Assembly: GCA_963737145.1 (NCBI GenBank) | Contig: CAVTRO010000005.1 | Location: 186,001-250,000, forward strand | Source of the DNA: AP-15 sp963737145 | GTDB lineage: Bacteria > Pseudomonadota > Alphaproteobacteria > ATCC43930 > CGMCC-115725 | Length of the DNA: 64,000 bases | Reading direction: 5' to 3' | In this document: positions 17,251-26,146 of the stretch, in pieces | How the letters are laid out: the number at the start of each line of letters is the position of its first letter | Numbering within the stretch: the stretch's first letter is position 1 | The notes under the pieces: model-generated | The model's input: only the letters and a program-made list of their open reading frames with translations | What the model was told of the DNA's origin: nothing | The model's database searches: none | Program-made: the position numbers and the translations under genes

Positions 17251-18495
17251 ATGTCAGAGCTCGGCGCCGACGCGATGCGGGGAATTCCGTGGCCCTCGAA
17301 TGGCCTGGCCGAGATCCCGTTCCGCCTCTACACCGATCCGGACCAATACCGGCTCGAACAGGAGCGGATCTTCAAGGGCCCGACCTGGAATTTTCTGTGT
17401 CTGACCTCCGAGATCCCGAATGCGGGGGATTACATCGCCACGACGATCGGCGAGACCGCGGTAATCGTCACCCGCGACGCCGCGGGCGGAATCAACGCCT
17501 TTGTCAACCGTTGCGCGCATCGCGGCAATCTGTTGTGCCTCGAGCGGCGCGGCAACGTCAAAGAGATCAGCTGCATCTACCACGGCTGGACCTATGACCT
17601 GACCGGGAAATTAACCGGCGTCGCGTTCGAGCGCGGGGTCAAACGGCAAGGCGGCATGCCCCCCGAGTTTCGCAAGGACGAGCACAATCTGCAGCGCCTG
17701 CGGGTCGCCGAGTTCGCCGGCCTGGTGTTCGGGTCCTACAGCAACCGCACCCCCGATCTCCAAACCTATCTCGGGCCGAAGATTTCCGCTGGCATCAGCC
17801 GCGTGCTGAACCGGCCCGCCCGCATTCTCGGCCGCAGCACACAGGTATTGCCCAATAACTGGAAGCTCTACGCCGAAAACGTCAAAGACACCTACCATGC
17901 CAGCATTTTGCATCTGTTTCTGACAACCTTCCGGATCAACCGCCTGAGCCAGGAGGGCGGGATCGTGATGGACGACAGCGGGGCGCATCATTTCAGCTAT
18001 TCGAAGCTCGACTACGCGCAGGAGGACGCCGATTACAAAGAGGCGGCGCTGCGCTCGGACAGCGGGTTCGGCCTCAAGGACAGCTCGGTCATCGAATCGG
18101 TCGACGAATATGGCGACGGCATCTCGGTGCAGATCCTGACCGTCTTCCCGAGCATGGTGCTGCAGCAGATCCGCAACACGATCGCGGTTCGCGTCATCCG
18201 CCCGCGCGGGCTCGAAAAGACCGAGCTCGAGTGGATCCATCTGGGCTTCGAAGACGACGACGAGACGATGACAGAACGGCGCCTCAGGCAAGGCAATCTG
18301 GTCGGCGCGGCCGGCTATATCTCGATGGAGGATGGCTGCATCGGCGGGCTGGTCCAGCGCGGGATACGCTACAATGACGAGGACACCGGGGTCGTGATGA
18401 TGGGCGGGTACGACGCCGAGCCGCAGCCGTTCCGAGCCAGCGAAGCGGCGATCCGCGGCTTCTGGAAGGAATACCGCGCCCTGACCGGCAGCTGA
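17251..18495 (+). CDS. Rieske-type ring-hydroxylating oxygenase alpha subunit
   Basis: A 414-residue oxygenase with a strong AGGAGG site upstream. The Rieske 2Fe-2S ligands are Cys88, His90 (CAHRG), Cys108 and His111 (CIYHGW), the standard CxH-x17-CxxH spacing. The mononuclear iron histidines are likely His216 and His221 in VKDTYHASILH. It should hydroxylate an aromatic ring using O2 and electrons from a separate reductase. No beta subunit, ferredoxin or reductase gene is adjacent, so partners are encoded elsewhere. It is followed by an inverted-repeat element and an enolase-superfamily gene. Confidence 0.92.
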   Translation: MSELGADAMRGIPWPSNGLAEIPFRLYTDPDQYRLEQERIFKGPTWNFLCLTSEIPNAGDYIATTIGETAVIVTRDAAGGINAFVNRCAHRGNLLCLERRGNVKEISCIYHGWTYDLTGKLTGVAFERGVKRQGGMPPEFRKDEHNLQRLRVAEFAGLVFGSYSNRTPDLQTYLGPKISAGISRVLNRPARILGRSTQVLPNNWKLYAENVKDTYHASILHLFLTTFRINRLSQEGGIVMDDSGAHHFSYSKLDYAQEDADYKEAALRSDSGFGLKDSSVIESVDEYGDGISVQILTVFPSMVLQQIRNTIAVRVIRPRGLEKTELEWIHLGFEDDDETMTERRLRQGNLVGAAGYISMEDGCIGGLVQRGIRYNDEDTGVVMMGGYDAEPQPFRASEAAIRGFWKEYRALTGS

Positions 18496-18520
18496 GAACG
18501 CTGCACCGCCATCGTGCGTG

Positions 18521-18625
18521 CTTCGAGACGCGCCCTCCGGGCGCTCCTCAGGATGACGTTGAGTTGATGATGGCATTAAGGAAAATCGCCATCCTGAGGA
18601 GCCCGCCAGGCGGGCATCTCGAAGG
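18521..18625. repeat. Inverted dispersed repeat of about 105 bases
   Basis: The left part, starting CTTCGAGACGCGCCC and ending CTCCTCAGGATG, is mirrored by CATCCTGAGGAGCCC to CATCTCGAAGG. Each arm also contains its own small hairpin. It lies between the Rieske gene and the enolase-superfamily gene and could form a long cruciform or a terminator. Confidence 0.7.
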
Positions 18626-18657
18626 ATGCAGGCGTCCATCCCAGCATTGAGAGACCA

Positions 18658-19766
18658 ATGAAAATCACCGACGCCGCCTTGACTCTGTTCTCCTGGGAGA
18701 GCATCCCCTCGACGATCTACGGCCATCACACGGCGCGGCCGACCGGCAAGAGTGATCTCGGGCTGCTCGCGGTCACGACCGACGACGGCGTCACCGGCCA
18801 CGCCTTTCTCGGCACCTCCTCCAACCCGGCGAGCCTCGACGGGCCGGGCCTCATTCGCTTTCTGAAGCCGATCCTCTTGGGTCAGGACCCGCTCGACCGC
18901 GAGCGGCTCAACCGCCTCCTATGGGCGCGCGCCCGCGCCGCCACGGTGCGGGCGATCGGCGCTTGCGACATTGCGCTGTGGGACATCGCCGGCAAGGCGG
19001 CGGGGCTGCCGATTCACCGGCTGATCGGCACGGCGCGCGACCATATCGCCGCCTATGCGAGCTCGGAGATCCATGGCTCTCCCGAAGCTTATGTCGAGCA
19101 GGCGCGGCATTACCAATCCACCGGCTGGCGCGCCTACAAGATCCATCCGCCGCAATCCTGGCGCGACGACATCAAAATCTGCGAGGCGGTGCGCAAAGCG
19201 GTCGGCGACGACTACACGGTCATGCTCAACTCGACCTGGAGCTACCGCTACGAAGAGGCCCTGCGGGTCGGCCGCGCAATCGAGGAGATGGGGTTCTACT
19301 GGTACGAGGACCCGCTCGCCGACCAGGATCTCTACAATTACGTCAAGCTGAAGCAAAAGCTCGACATCCCGATCCTCGCCACCGAATACCCGATCGGCGG
19401 CCTGAATTCTATGTCCCGTGGATCCTCGAGCGCGCCACCGACTTTCTGCGCGGCGACGTCGCGGTTAAAGGCGGCATCACGACATTGATCAAGACCGCCC
19501 ACCTCGCCGAAGCCTTCCGCATGAACTTTGAAGTGCACCACGGCGGCAACTCATTGAACAACGTCGCCAACCTCCACGTCATCATGGCGATCCGGAACAC
19601 CGAGTTTTTCGAAGTATTGCTGCCGGACGCAATGCAGAAATACGGCCTCGCCGAAGACATCGCCGTCGACCGCAACGGCATCGTCCACGCCCCGACCGAA
19701 CCCGGCCTCGGCGCGCACATCGACTTCGACCTGATCGAGCGCAAAAAGGTCGGAGTACTCAGCTAA
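18658..19766 (+). CDS. Mandelate racemase/enolase-superfamily protein (frameshifted)
   Basis: Two overlapping frames make one protein of about 369 residues. The first part ends at TEYPIGG and the rest (PEFYVPWILERATDFLRGD to the end) continues in another frame. Restoring one C in the run at 19401-19402 joins them exactly. The MR_MLE N- and C-domains are seen in CDIALWDIAGKAAGLPIHRL and AYKIHPP (KxH-type base), with metal-site strands MLNSTWSYR, YEDPL and TEYP and the C-terminal EVHHGGNSLNN. It probably acts on an acid sugar or a related hydroxy acid by proton abstraction. It may be a sequencing indel or a recent pseudogene. Confidence 0.8.
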
Positions 19767-19773
19767 CTGGGAC

Positions 19774-19804
19774 GAGATTGCTTCGCTACGCTCGCGATGA
19801 CAAC
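19774..19804. repeat. Left inverted repeat of GIY-YIG cassette
   Basis: 31 bases, starting GAGATTGCTTCGCT and ending CGCGATGACAAC. It pairs with 20102-20132 at 29 of 31 positions in inverted orientation and ends 7 bases before the GIY-YIG stop codon. Confidence 0.85.
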
Positions 19805-19811
19805 TCTATCA

Positions 19812-20099
19812 TTAAAGGTCCTCATATAGATCGCGCCAGTCGGGATTGAGTTGATTAATCAGCTCGATCTTCTTGCGACGAGAGCCGGCCTTTATCTGCT
19901 TCTCCCGCGCGATGGCGCCGGGCGCATCGGCTCCTGCCTCGTAGTAGACGAGCTTGGAGACGTTGTAGGGGTACGTAAATCCTGGCAGCAGCTTCTCTCG
20001 ATGCTGACAAACACGCGCTTTGACGTCACCGGTCACGCCGGTATAGAGGACGGTGTTGCGCTGGTTTGTCAGAATATAGACGCAGTAGACTTTTTCCAC
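19812..20099 (-). CDS. Single-domain GIY-YIG endonuclease-like protein
   Basis: A 95-residue protein that is essentially one GIY-YIG domain of the UPF0213/YhbQ-like type. The YVYILTN..NTVLYTGVT signature appears here as CVYILTNQRNTVLYTGVTGD. It is followed by an Arg-containing helix (VKARVCQHREK), then LVYYE (metal-site Glu) and EKQIKAGSRRKK. Family proteins are proposed DNA nucleases, but the role of the single-domain form is not established. It starts with GTG at 20099 without a clear ribosome site. Near-identical inverted repeats begin 2 bases before the start and 7 bases after the stop, making a 359-base unit downstream of secA. Confidence 0.85.
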   Translation of the reverse strand: MEKVYCVYILTNQRNTVLYTGVTGDVKARVCQHREKLLPGFTYPYNVSKLVYYEAGADAPGAIAREKQIKAGSRRKKIELINQLNPDWRDLYEDL

Positions 20100-20101
20100 G
20101 T

Positions 20102-20132
20102 GTTGTCATTGCGAGCGAAGCGAAGCAATCTC
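20102..20132. repeat. Right inverted repeat of GIY-YIG cassette
   Basis: 31 bases, starting GTTGTCATTGCGAGCG and ending CAATCTC. It is the inverted partner of 19774-19804 and lies between secA's stop and the GIY-YIG start. Related copies occur at 27958-28050. Confidence 0.85.
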
Positions 20133-20144
20133 GGGGTCACGAGT

Positions 20145-22871
20145 TCACACCCGGCCGTGGCAGTGCTTGAATTTCTTCCCCGAGCCGCATGGGCATTGGG
20201 CGTTGCGGGGGGTGCCGGCCCACGGGGCGCGAGGGCCGGCGGGGCGCGGGCCGCCGCGGTCGGCGCCGTTGCCGGAGCCGGCGCGGCGCTGGCTGCGCGG
20301 CGCCGGGATAGGCCGGCCGGTCGTGCCGGTGGCGCGCTCCTCGGCCATCGCCATCTCGGGCTCGCCGCCGGCCATCGCGTAGACCGGCTGGGGCTCCACC
20401 CGCAATTCGACATGCGACAGCACCGAGGTGATGTGCTGGCGCAGATTGGCCAGCATCGCTTCGAACAATTCGAAGGCCTCGCGCTTGTATTCGTTCAACG
20501 GATCGCGCTGTGCATAGGCGCGCAGATTGATCCCCTGCCGCAGGTGGTCGAGCGACAGCAGATGGTCTTTCCAGGTCTGGTCCAAGAGCTGCAATAACAG
20601 GCTCTTCTCGGCCATGCGCATCAGATCGGGGCCGTAATTGGCCGATTTCTCGGCCATCTTGCGGTCGGCGGCGGCGGTGATGCGCTCGCGCACCTCGTCG
20701 CCGGTGATCCCGTCCTCCTTGGCCCATTCGGCAAGCGGCAGGTCGAGAGCGAGGAGGCGCAGGCATTCGGCGTGCAGCGCCGGATTGTCCCACTGCTCGG
20801 CCAGTGAATTCTCCGGGATCGCCAGCGCGGCCATCTCCTCGATTGACTCGTTGCGCATGTCGGCGATCGTCGACGCGACGTCGCGGGCATTCATGATCTC
20901 GCGGCGCTGCTCGTAGACGACCTTGCGCTGGTCGTTCATCACGTCATCGTATTTGAGGAGCTGCTTTCTGATGTCGTAGTTGCGCGCCTCGACCTTCTGC
21001 TGCGCCTTGGCGAGCGCCTTGTTGACCCAGGGGTGGATGATCGCCTCGCCTTCCTTCAAGCCCAGGCGTTGCAGCATCGAATCCATCCGCTCGGAGCCGA
21101 AGATCCGCATCAGATCGTCTTCGAGCGAAACAAAAAATTTCGAGGCGCCGGGATCTCCCTGGCGGCCCGAGCGGCCGCGCAATTGGTTGTCGATGCGCCG
21201 GCTCTCGTGCCGCTCGCTGCCGACGACAAAGAGGCCGCCGGCGCCGACCACTTCCTCGTGCGCCGACTGGATCTCGTTGCGGATCGCGGCAGCCCGCGTC
21301 TCATGTTCCGCCGGGTCGACAATCGGCGCCAGATCGGTCTTGAGGCGCATTTCGAGATTGCCGCCGAGCTGAATATCGGTGCCGCGGCCCGCCATGTTCG
21401 TGGCGATCGTCACGGTGCCGGGCCGGCCGGCCTGCGCGATAATGTACGCTTCCTGCTCGTGGTAGCGAGCGTTCAGCACGTTGTGCGGGATCTTGTGCTT
21501 CTTGAAAACTGCCGACAGCGCCTCGGATTTCTCGATGCTGACGGTGCCGATCAGCATCGGCTGCTTCTTCTCCTGGCACTCCAGTACGTGCTGCACGATC
21601 GCGTCGTACTTCTCGCGCGTCGTGCGGTAGACCTCGTCGTCCGTATCGTCGCGGATGCACGGCTCGTTGGTCGGGATCTCGATGACTTCGAGCTTGTAGA
21701 TGTCGCTGAATTCCTGCGCCTCGGTCATTGCCGTGCCGGTCATGCCGGCGAGCTTCGGATAGAGCCGGAAGTAGTTCTGGAAGGTGATCGAGGCCAGGGT
21801 CTGGTTCTCGTTCTGGACCGTGACGCCTTCCTTCGCCTCCAGCGCCTGGTGCAGCCCCTCCGAGTAGCGCCGGCCCTCCATCATCCGGCCGGTGAACTCG
21901 TCGATAATGATGATTTTGTCGTCTTTGCTGATGTAGTCCGTGTCGCGGGCAAAGAGCTTGTGCGCGCGCAATGCCTGGTTGACGTGGTGGACCAGCCCGA
22001 CATTGTGGATGTCGTAGAGCGAGCCGGTGGTCATCAGGCCATATTGGCGCAGCAACTCCTCGATCTTCTCGACGCCCAATTCGGTCATGGCCACCGTGCG
22101 CTGCTTCTCGTCCTTCTCGTAATCGCCGGCTTCGAGCGCCGGGATCAGCTTGTCAACCCGGATGTAGAGCTCGGAATTGTCCTCGGTCGGGCCGGAGATG
22201 ATCAGCGGGGTGCGCGCCTCGTCGATCAGGATCGAATCGACCTCGTCGACAATTGCATAATGGAACGGCCGATGGACCATGTCCTCGAGCCGGAATTTCA
22301 TGTTGTCGCGCAGATAGTCGAAGCCGAGCTCGTTGTTGGTGCCGTAGGTGACGTCGCAGAGATAGGCCTCCTTGCGCTGCGCATCGTCGAGGTCGTGGAC
22401 GATGACGCCGACCGTGAGGCCGAGGAATCGATAGATCTGCCCCATCCATTCGGCGTCGCGGCGGGCGAGGTAGTCGTTGACCGTGACGACATGCACGCCG
22501 TTGCCGGTCAACGCGTTGAGATAGACGGGGAGGGTCGCGACCAACGTCTTGCCTTCGCCGGTCTTCATCTCGGCGATCATGCCGCGATGCAAGACGATGC
22601 CGCCCATCAATTGCACATCGAAATGGCGCTGTCCGAGGGTGCGCTTTGCTGCCTCCCGCACCGTCGCGAAAGCATCGATCAGGATGTCGTCGAGCTCGGT
22701 CCCGTCGGCGAGCTGCTGCTTGAACTGCTGGGTGCGCGCCCGCAGCTCGTCATCGGACATCGCTTCGAGCTGCGGCTCCAATTCGTTGATCGCGGAAACG
22801 ATCGGCCCCAGGCTCTTCACGTAACGGTCATTGGCGGAGCCGAACAGGCGCCGGGCTAAGGCACCAAGCAT
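20145..22871 (-). CDS. secA: Preprotein translocase ATPase SecA
   Basis: A full-length SecA of 908 residues that drives post-translational export through SecYEG. The Walker A motif is MKTGEGKTLVATLP with its Lys at 108. The DEAD-type Walker B is DEVDSILIDEARTPL, and NBD2 carries GRGTDIQLGGNLEM and the QLRGRSGRQGDPG arginine-finger region. The C-terminal zinc-binding tail is intact (CPCGSGKKFKHCHG) and should bind SecB and phospholipid. The gene is divergent from the parvulin isomerase gene. The two are often neighbours in Rhizobiales, which helps to place the organism. Confidence 0.97.
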   Translation of the reverse strand: MLGALARRLFGSANDRYVKSLGPIVSAINELEPQLEAMSDDELRARTQQFKQQLADGTELDDILIDAFATVREAAKRTLGQRHFDVQLMGGIVLHRGMIAEMKTGEGKTLVATLPVYLNALTGNGVHVVTVNDYLARRDAEWMGQIYRFLGLTVGVIVHDLDDAQRKEAYLCDVTYGTNNELGFDYLRDNMKFRLEDMVHRPFHYAIVDEVDSILIDEARTPLIISGPTEDNSELYIRVDKLIPALEAGDYEKDEKQRTVAMTELGVEKIEELLRQYGLMTTGSLYDIHNVGLVHHVNQALRAHKLFARDTDYISKDDKIIIIDEFTGRMMEGRRYSEGLHQALEAKEGVTVQNENQTLASITFQNYFRLYPKLAGMTGTAMTEAQEFSDIYKLEVIEIPTNEPCIRDDTDDEVYRTTREKYDAIVQHVLECQEKKQPMLIGTVSIEKSEALSAVFKKHKIPHNVLNARYHEQEAYIIAQAGRPGTVTIATNMAGRGTDIQLGGNLEMRLKTDLAPIVDPAEHETRAAAIRNEIQSAHEEVVGAGGLFVVGSERHESRRIDNQLRGRSGRQGDPGASKFFVSLEDDLMRIFGSERMDSMLQRLGLKEGEAIIHPWVNKALAKAQQKVEARNYDIRKQLLKYDDVMNDQRKVVYEQRREIMNARDVASTIADMRNESIEEMAALAIPENSLAEQWDNPALHAECLRLLALDLPLAEWAKEDGITGDEVRERITAAADRKMAEKSANYGPDLMRMAEKSLLLQLLDQTWKDHLLSLDHLRQGINLRAYAQRDPLNEYKREAFELFEAMLANLRQHITSVLSHVELRVEPQPVYAMAGGEPEMAMAEERATGTTGRPIPAPRSQRRAGSGNGADRGGPRPAGPRAPWAGTPRNAQCPCGSGKKFKHCHGRV

Positions 22872-23106
22872 GGGACCCTCGAAATTAGGAGAAAGTAGGC
22901 CGGATAAGTTCGCACGGCGACCAAAGGAGAGATAGGCGGGCGGCTGAGGCGTGTCAATTCGAGCCCTCGCCGGGCGTCATGTGGGCGTCATGCAGGAGTC
23001 ACGTGCGACTTCGCCCTTTCGCTGCCTTGTTTGCGTCATACCAATATGCATTCATCCATCCATGGCTGCTGGATTGCAGCGGCTGTCCCTCATTATAGGT
23101 ACTGCG

Positions 23107-24006
23107 ATGCATCGTCGTCTCTCGATAACTCTGCTCGGCTTGATCTGTGCCGCCGGGCTCGCCGCCGCGGTCGCCGGCGGCGGCGTCTTGCTGGCGGCCG
23201 ACCAGCCGGCGCCTCCGCCGAACCCCGCGGCCGCGATGCCGCCGGGTACCACGGTCGTGGCGCGTGTCGACGGAACCGAGCTTCACCTTTCGGACCTCGA
23301 GGCGGCGCAACAGAGCCTGCCGCCGCAGGTCCAAAAGATGCCGCTCGCGCAGATCTACCCGATGCTGCTTGATCGGATGGTCGACGGCATGCTGATCACC
23401 GAGGCCGGCCGCAAGGCTCACCTCGACCAGGATCCCGAGGTCCAGCTCCGGCTGAAGCGCTATGAGGATCGCCTGATCCAGGAAGCCTACCTCAACAAGG
23501 CGATCAAGGATGCCGAAACGGAGGACCGGCTAAAGGCCCGCTACGAGAGCTTCGTCAAGGCGAAGGGTGGACACGAAGAGGTGCATGCCCGGCACATCCT
23601 GGTCAAGACCGAAGCCGAGGCGAATTCGATCATCGCCGAACTCGACAAGGGAGCCGATTTCGCCGAGCTCGCGAAGAAGCATTCGACCGACCCCGGGGCC
23701 AGCTCGGGCGGCGATCTCGGCTATTTCGGGCATGACGACATGGTCAAGGAGTTCGCCGACGCCGCTTTCGCCTTGCCTGCGGGCCAGTACACGAAGACGC
23801 CGGTGAAGACCGAGTTCGGCTGGCATGTCATCAAGGTCGAAGACCATCGCGTCAGCACGCCGCCGAGCTTTGACGAAGCGCGCCAGGAGGTCAGCAAGCT
23901 GGTGGCGCGCGACGTCGTCGACGCGAAACTGAAAGAGCTGCGCTCCGCCGCCAAGGTCGAGACCTACGGCCTCGACGGCAAGCCGCTCCCGTCCAGCGCG
24001 AAATAA
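23107..24006 (+). CDS. Parvulin-type peptidyl-prolyl isomerase (exported)
   Basis: A 299-residue periplasmic foldase. The ATG at 23107 opens an uncleaved or cleaved Sec signal (LSITLLGLICAAGLAAAVAGG). A SurA/PrsA-like N-terminal helical chaperone part follows (DGTELHLSDLEAAQQSLP). The parvulin domain spans about residues 157-250, with HARHILVKTEAEA, FAELAKKHSTDPGASSGGDLG and KTEFGWHVIKVEDHR. It catalyses cis/trans prolyl isomerisation in exported proteins. It lies next to secA (divergent) and upstream of argJ, separated from it by palindromic repeats. Confidence 0.92.
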   Translation: MHRRLSITLLGLICAAGLAAAVAGGGVLLAADQPAPPPNPAAAMPPGTTVVARVDGTELHLSDLEAAQQSLPPQVQKMPLAQIYPMLLDRMVDGMLITEAGRKAHLDQDPEVQLRLKRYEDRLIQEAYLNKAIKDAETEDRLKARYESFVKAKGGHEEVHARHILVKTEAEANSIIAELDKGADFAELAKKHSTDPGASSGGDLGYFGHDDMVKEFADAAFALPAGQYTKTPVKTEFGWHVIKVEDHRVSTPPSFDEARQEVSKLVARDVVDAKLKELRSAAKVETYGLDGKPLPSSAK

Positions 24007-24041
24007 TCCGGTGGACGGATTTTCGCCTCGAATCACGCGGT

Positions 24042-24180
24042 GCTCACCCTCTCCCCCGCCGGCCGGGGGGAGAGGGCAGGGTGAGGGGGGCAGACGTGCC
24101 ATTTCGCGACGCCACCCACCTCACCCTCCCAACCCTGCGGCTTGGGCCCCTCCCTCTCCCCTCTGACGGGCGGGGAGGGG
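24042..24180. repeat. Palindromic repeat cluster between isomerase gene and argJ
   Basis: The first palindrome is CTCACCCTCTCCC ... GGGAGAGGGCAGGGTGAG (24042-24083). A second, imperfect one with CCCCTCCC and GGGGAGGGG lies at 24119-24180. This is the same class as the cluster at 49481-49620. Confidence 0.65.
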
Positions 24181-24193
24181 CTTGGGTCGGAGA

Positions 24194-25423
24194 ATGACCG
24201 CAGTCTCGCCCCTCGCTCCGGAGCGGTTTCCTGAGCTGACGCCGATTGCCGGCGTGCGCCTTGCAGCCTTTGCTTGCGGGATACGCTATACCGGGCGGGA
24301 CGATTTGATGCTGGCGGAGCTGGCGCCCGATAGCGCGATTGCAGGGGTCTTCACGCGTTCGCTGACTGCGGGCGCACCGGTCGTCTGGTGCCGCGACTGC
24401 CTGCCGGGCGGCAAGGTGCGTGGCATTGTCGTCAATTCTGGCAATTCCAACGTCTTCACCGGCCGTGCCGGCAAGCAGGTCGTCGAGACAACGGCGGCGA
24501 ACACGGCGCGTTTGTTGGGCTGCGATCCGAAAGAGGTGTTTATCTCATCCACCGGTGTAATCGGCGAGCAGCCCCCGGCAGAAAAAATCATTGCCGCTTT
24601 GCCGCAAGTCGTGCGGTTGCTCTCGGCCGATAAGTGGGAGCCGGCGGCCCGCGCGATCACGACGACCGACACCTTTCCCAAGGGGGCCACCGCGACCGCG
24701 ACGATCGACGGCGTCGCAGTCCGCCTCAACGGGTTCGCCAAGGGCTCCGGCATGATCGCGCCCGATATGGGGACGATGCTCGCCTACGTATTCACTGACG
24801 CGGCGCTGCCCCCCGCGGTATTGCAGCCGCTGCTCGCCGCTTCGGCGGACCGCTCGTTCAACTCGATCACGGTGGACGGCGACACCTCGACCAGCGACAC
24901 CGTGCTGCTGTGCGCGACCCAGCAGGCGGTGCATCGCCCGGTGGTGAGCCCCGCCGACCGGCGGCTCGGGGATTTTCGCCGGGCGCTCGATGCGGTGATG
25001 ATCGATCTCGCCCAGCAGATCGTGCGCGACGGCGAGGGCGCGCAAAAATTTGTGACGATCGAGGTGACGGGCGCCGCGACGGCGCGGGCGGCGCGCCGCA
25101 TCGGCCTTGCGATCGGCAATTCGCCGCTGGTCAAGACGGCGCTGTCGGCCGGCGACCCCAATTGGGGCCGCATCGTCATGGCGGTCGGCAAGGCCGGGGA
25201 AAAGGCCGACCGCGACCGTCTGTCGATTTCGGTCGGCGGGATCAGGATCGCCGCCGAGGGCGGCCCGGTGCCCGATTATGATGAGGCGCCGGTCGCCGAA
25301 TACATGAAGGGCCGGGAGATCACGATCGGCGTCGATATCGGTATGGGCCGCGGCAAGGCGACGGTGTGGACCTGCGACCTGACCCACGGCTATATCGACA
25401 TCAATGCCAGCTACCGCAGCTGA
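24194..25423 (+). CDS. argJ: Bifunctional glutamate N-acetyltransferase / amino-acid acetyltransferase ArgJ
   Basis: A 409-residue enzyme of arginine biosynthesis. It transfers the acetyl group from N-acetylornithine to glutamate, recycling acetate. The autoproteolytic site is in KGSGMIAPDMGTMLAY, with Thr194 as the likely new N-terminal nucleophile; the more common preceding Ala is Gly here. Other family marks are SGNSNVFTG near the start and NSPLVKTALSAGDPNWGRI. The ATG at 24194 is preceded by GGAG. The mutT gene starts 20 bases inside its end, so the two are co-transcribed. Confidence 0.95.
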   Translation: MTAVSPLAPERFPELTPIAGVRLAAFACGIRYTGRDDLMLAELAPDSAIAGVFTRSLTAGAPVVWCRDCLPGGKVRGIVVNSGNSNVFTGRAGKQVVETTAANTARLLGCDPKEVFISSTGVIGEQPPAEKIIAALPQVVRLLSADKWEPAARAITTTDTFPKGATATATIDGVAVRLNGFAKGSGMIAPDMGTMLAYVFTDAALPPAVLQPLLAASADRSFNSITVDGDTSTSDTVLLCATQQAVHRPVVSPADRRLGDFRRALDAVMIDLAQQIVRDGEGAQKFVTIEVTGAATARAARRIGLAIGNSPLVKTALSAGDPNWGRIVMAVGKAGEKADRDRLSISVGGIRIAAEGGPVPDYDEAPVAEYMKGREITIGVDIGMGRGKATVWTCDLTHGYIDINASYRS

Positions 25424-25823
25424 GACCCGCATCGTGCTGGTGTCGGCGGTGGCGCTCGTCGACGCCGACGGGCGGGTATTGCTGGCTCAGCGCCCGGCGG
25501 GCAAGCCGATGGCAGGGCTATGGGAGTTTCCGGGCGGCAAGGTCGATCCGGGCGAAACACCGGAAACGGCGTTGATCCGCGAGCTCGCTGAGGAGCTCGG
25601 AATCGACGTCACCGCGAGCTGCCTCGCGCCCTTCACCTTCGCGTCGCACTCATACCCCGACTTCCATCTGCTGATGCCGCTCTATGTCTGCCGCAAATGG
25701 TCTGGCATTCCGGCCGCCCGCGAGGGGCAGCGCTTTGCATGGGTGCGCCCGGCCCGGCTCGGCGACTACCCGATGCCGCCGGCCGACAAGCCGCTCGTCG
25801 CTATGCTGCGCGACCTGCTGTAA
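25404..25823 (+). CDS. mutT: 8-oxo-dGTP diphosphatase MutT (Nudix)
   Basis: A 139-residue Nudix hydrolase that removes oxidised GTP nucleotides to prevent mutations. The Nudix box GX5EX7REUXEEXGU is complete in GGKVDPGETPETALIRELAEELGI-type sequence (G, E, RE, EE, G all present). The start LVSAVALVDADGRVLLAQRP and the C-terminal FAWVRPARLGDYPMPPADKP match MutT closely. It overlaps argJ by 20 bases, an arrangement typical of alphaproteobacteria. Confidence 0.93.
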   Translation: MPATAAETRIVLVSAVALVDADGRVLLAQRPAGKPMAGLWEFPGGKVDPGETPETALIRELAEELGIDVTASCLAPFTFASHSYPDFHLLMPLYVCRKWSGIPAAREGQRFAWVRPARLGDYPMPPADKPLVAMLRDLL

Positions 25824-25833
25824 AAGCCTTTTA

Positions 25834-26035
25834 TTACCCCTCGCCGCAAATGATCCGCGCCACAGCCCGCCGCGCCTCCGCAGCGGGGACATTATAGTTG
25901 TGCTGACGATAGGCGCGGACGGCCGACTCGAATGCATCCTGCGGTCGCGCGGACCGGAAGATTTCGAGCACCACTCTGCGCGGTCTGTTCGAGGTCTGGC
26001 TTAAACAAGGGCGCCATTTCCCGTGTCTCTGCCAT
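25834..26035 (-). CDS. Small hypothetical protein, probably frameshifted
   Basis: An ATG at 26033-26035 with GGAGA upstream starts MAETREMAPLFKPDLEQTAQ. In the same frame it stops after 47 residues (25892). The second frame of the same strand then encodes RVVLEIFRSARPQDAFESAV and AYRQHNYNVPAAEARRAVAR to a stop at 25834. The join TAQ-RVVLEIF at about 25973 looks natural and needs one base change, giving a helical protein of about 66 residues. It has no recognised domain, and which version is expressed cannot be told. Confidence 0.4.
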
Positions 26036-26146
26036 CGGTTTTCTCCGATTTTTATCGCGCTCAAAGGAGACCTCGAATGTAACAATATCTGTCCGCCTCC
26101 GTACAAATCCGGCGGATTTTTTTTAATAACGGCCCGACGCGCTCGG

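Noticed and set aside
21033..22859. A 608-codon open frame antisense to secA
   Set aside because: It is a GC-rich shadow of SecA; it has no domain, and secA itself is unambiguous.
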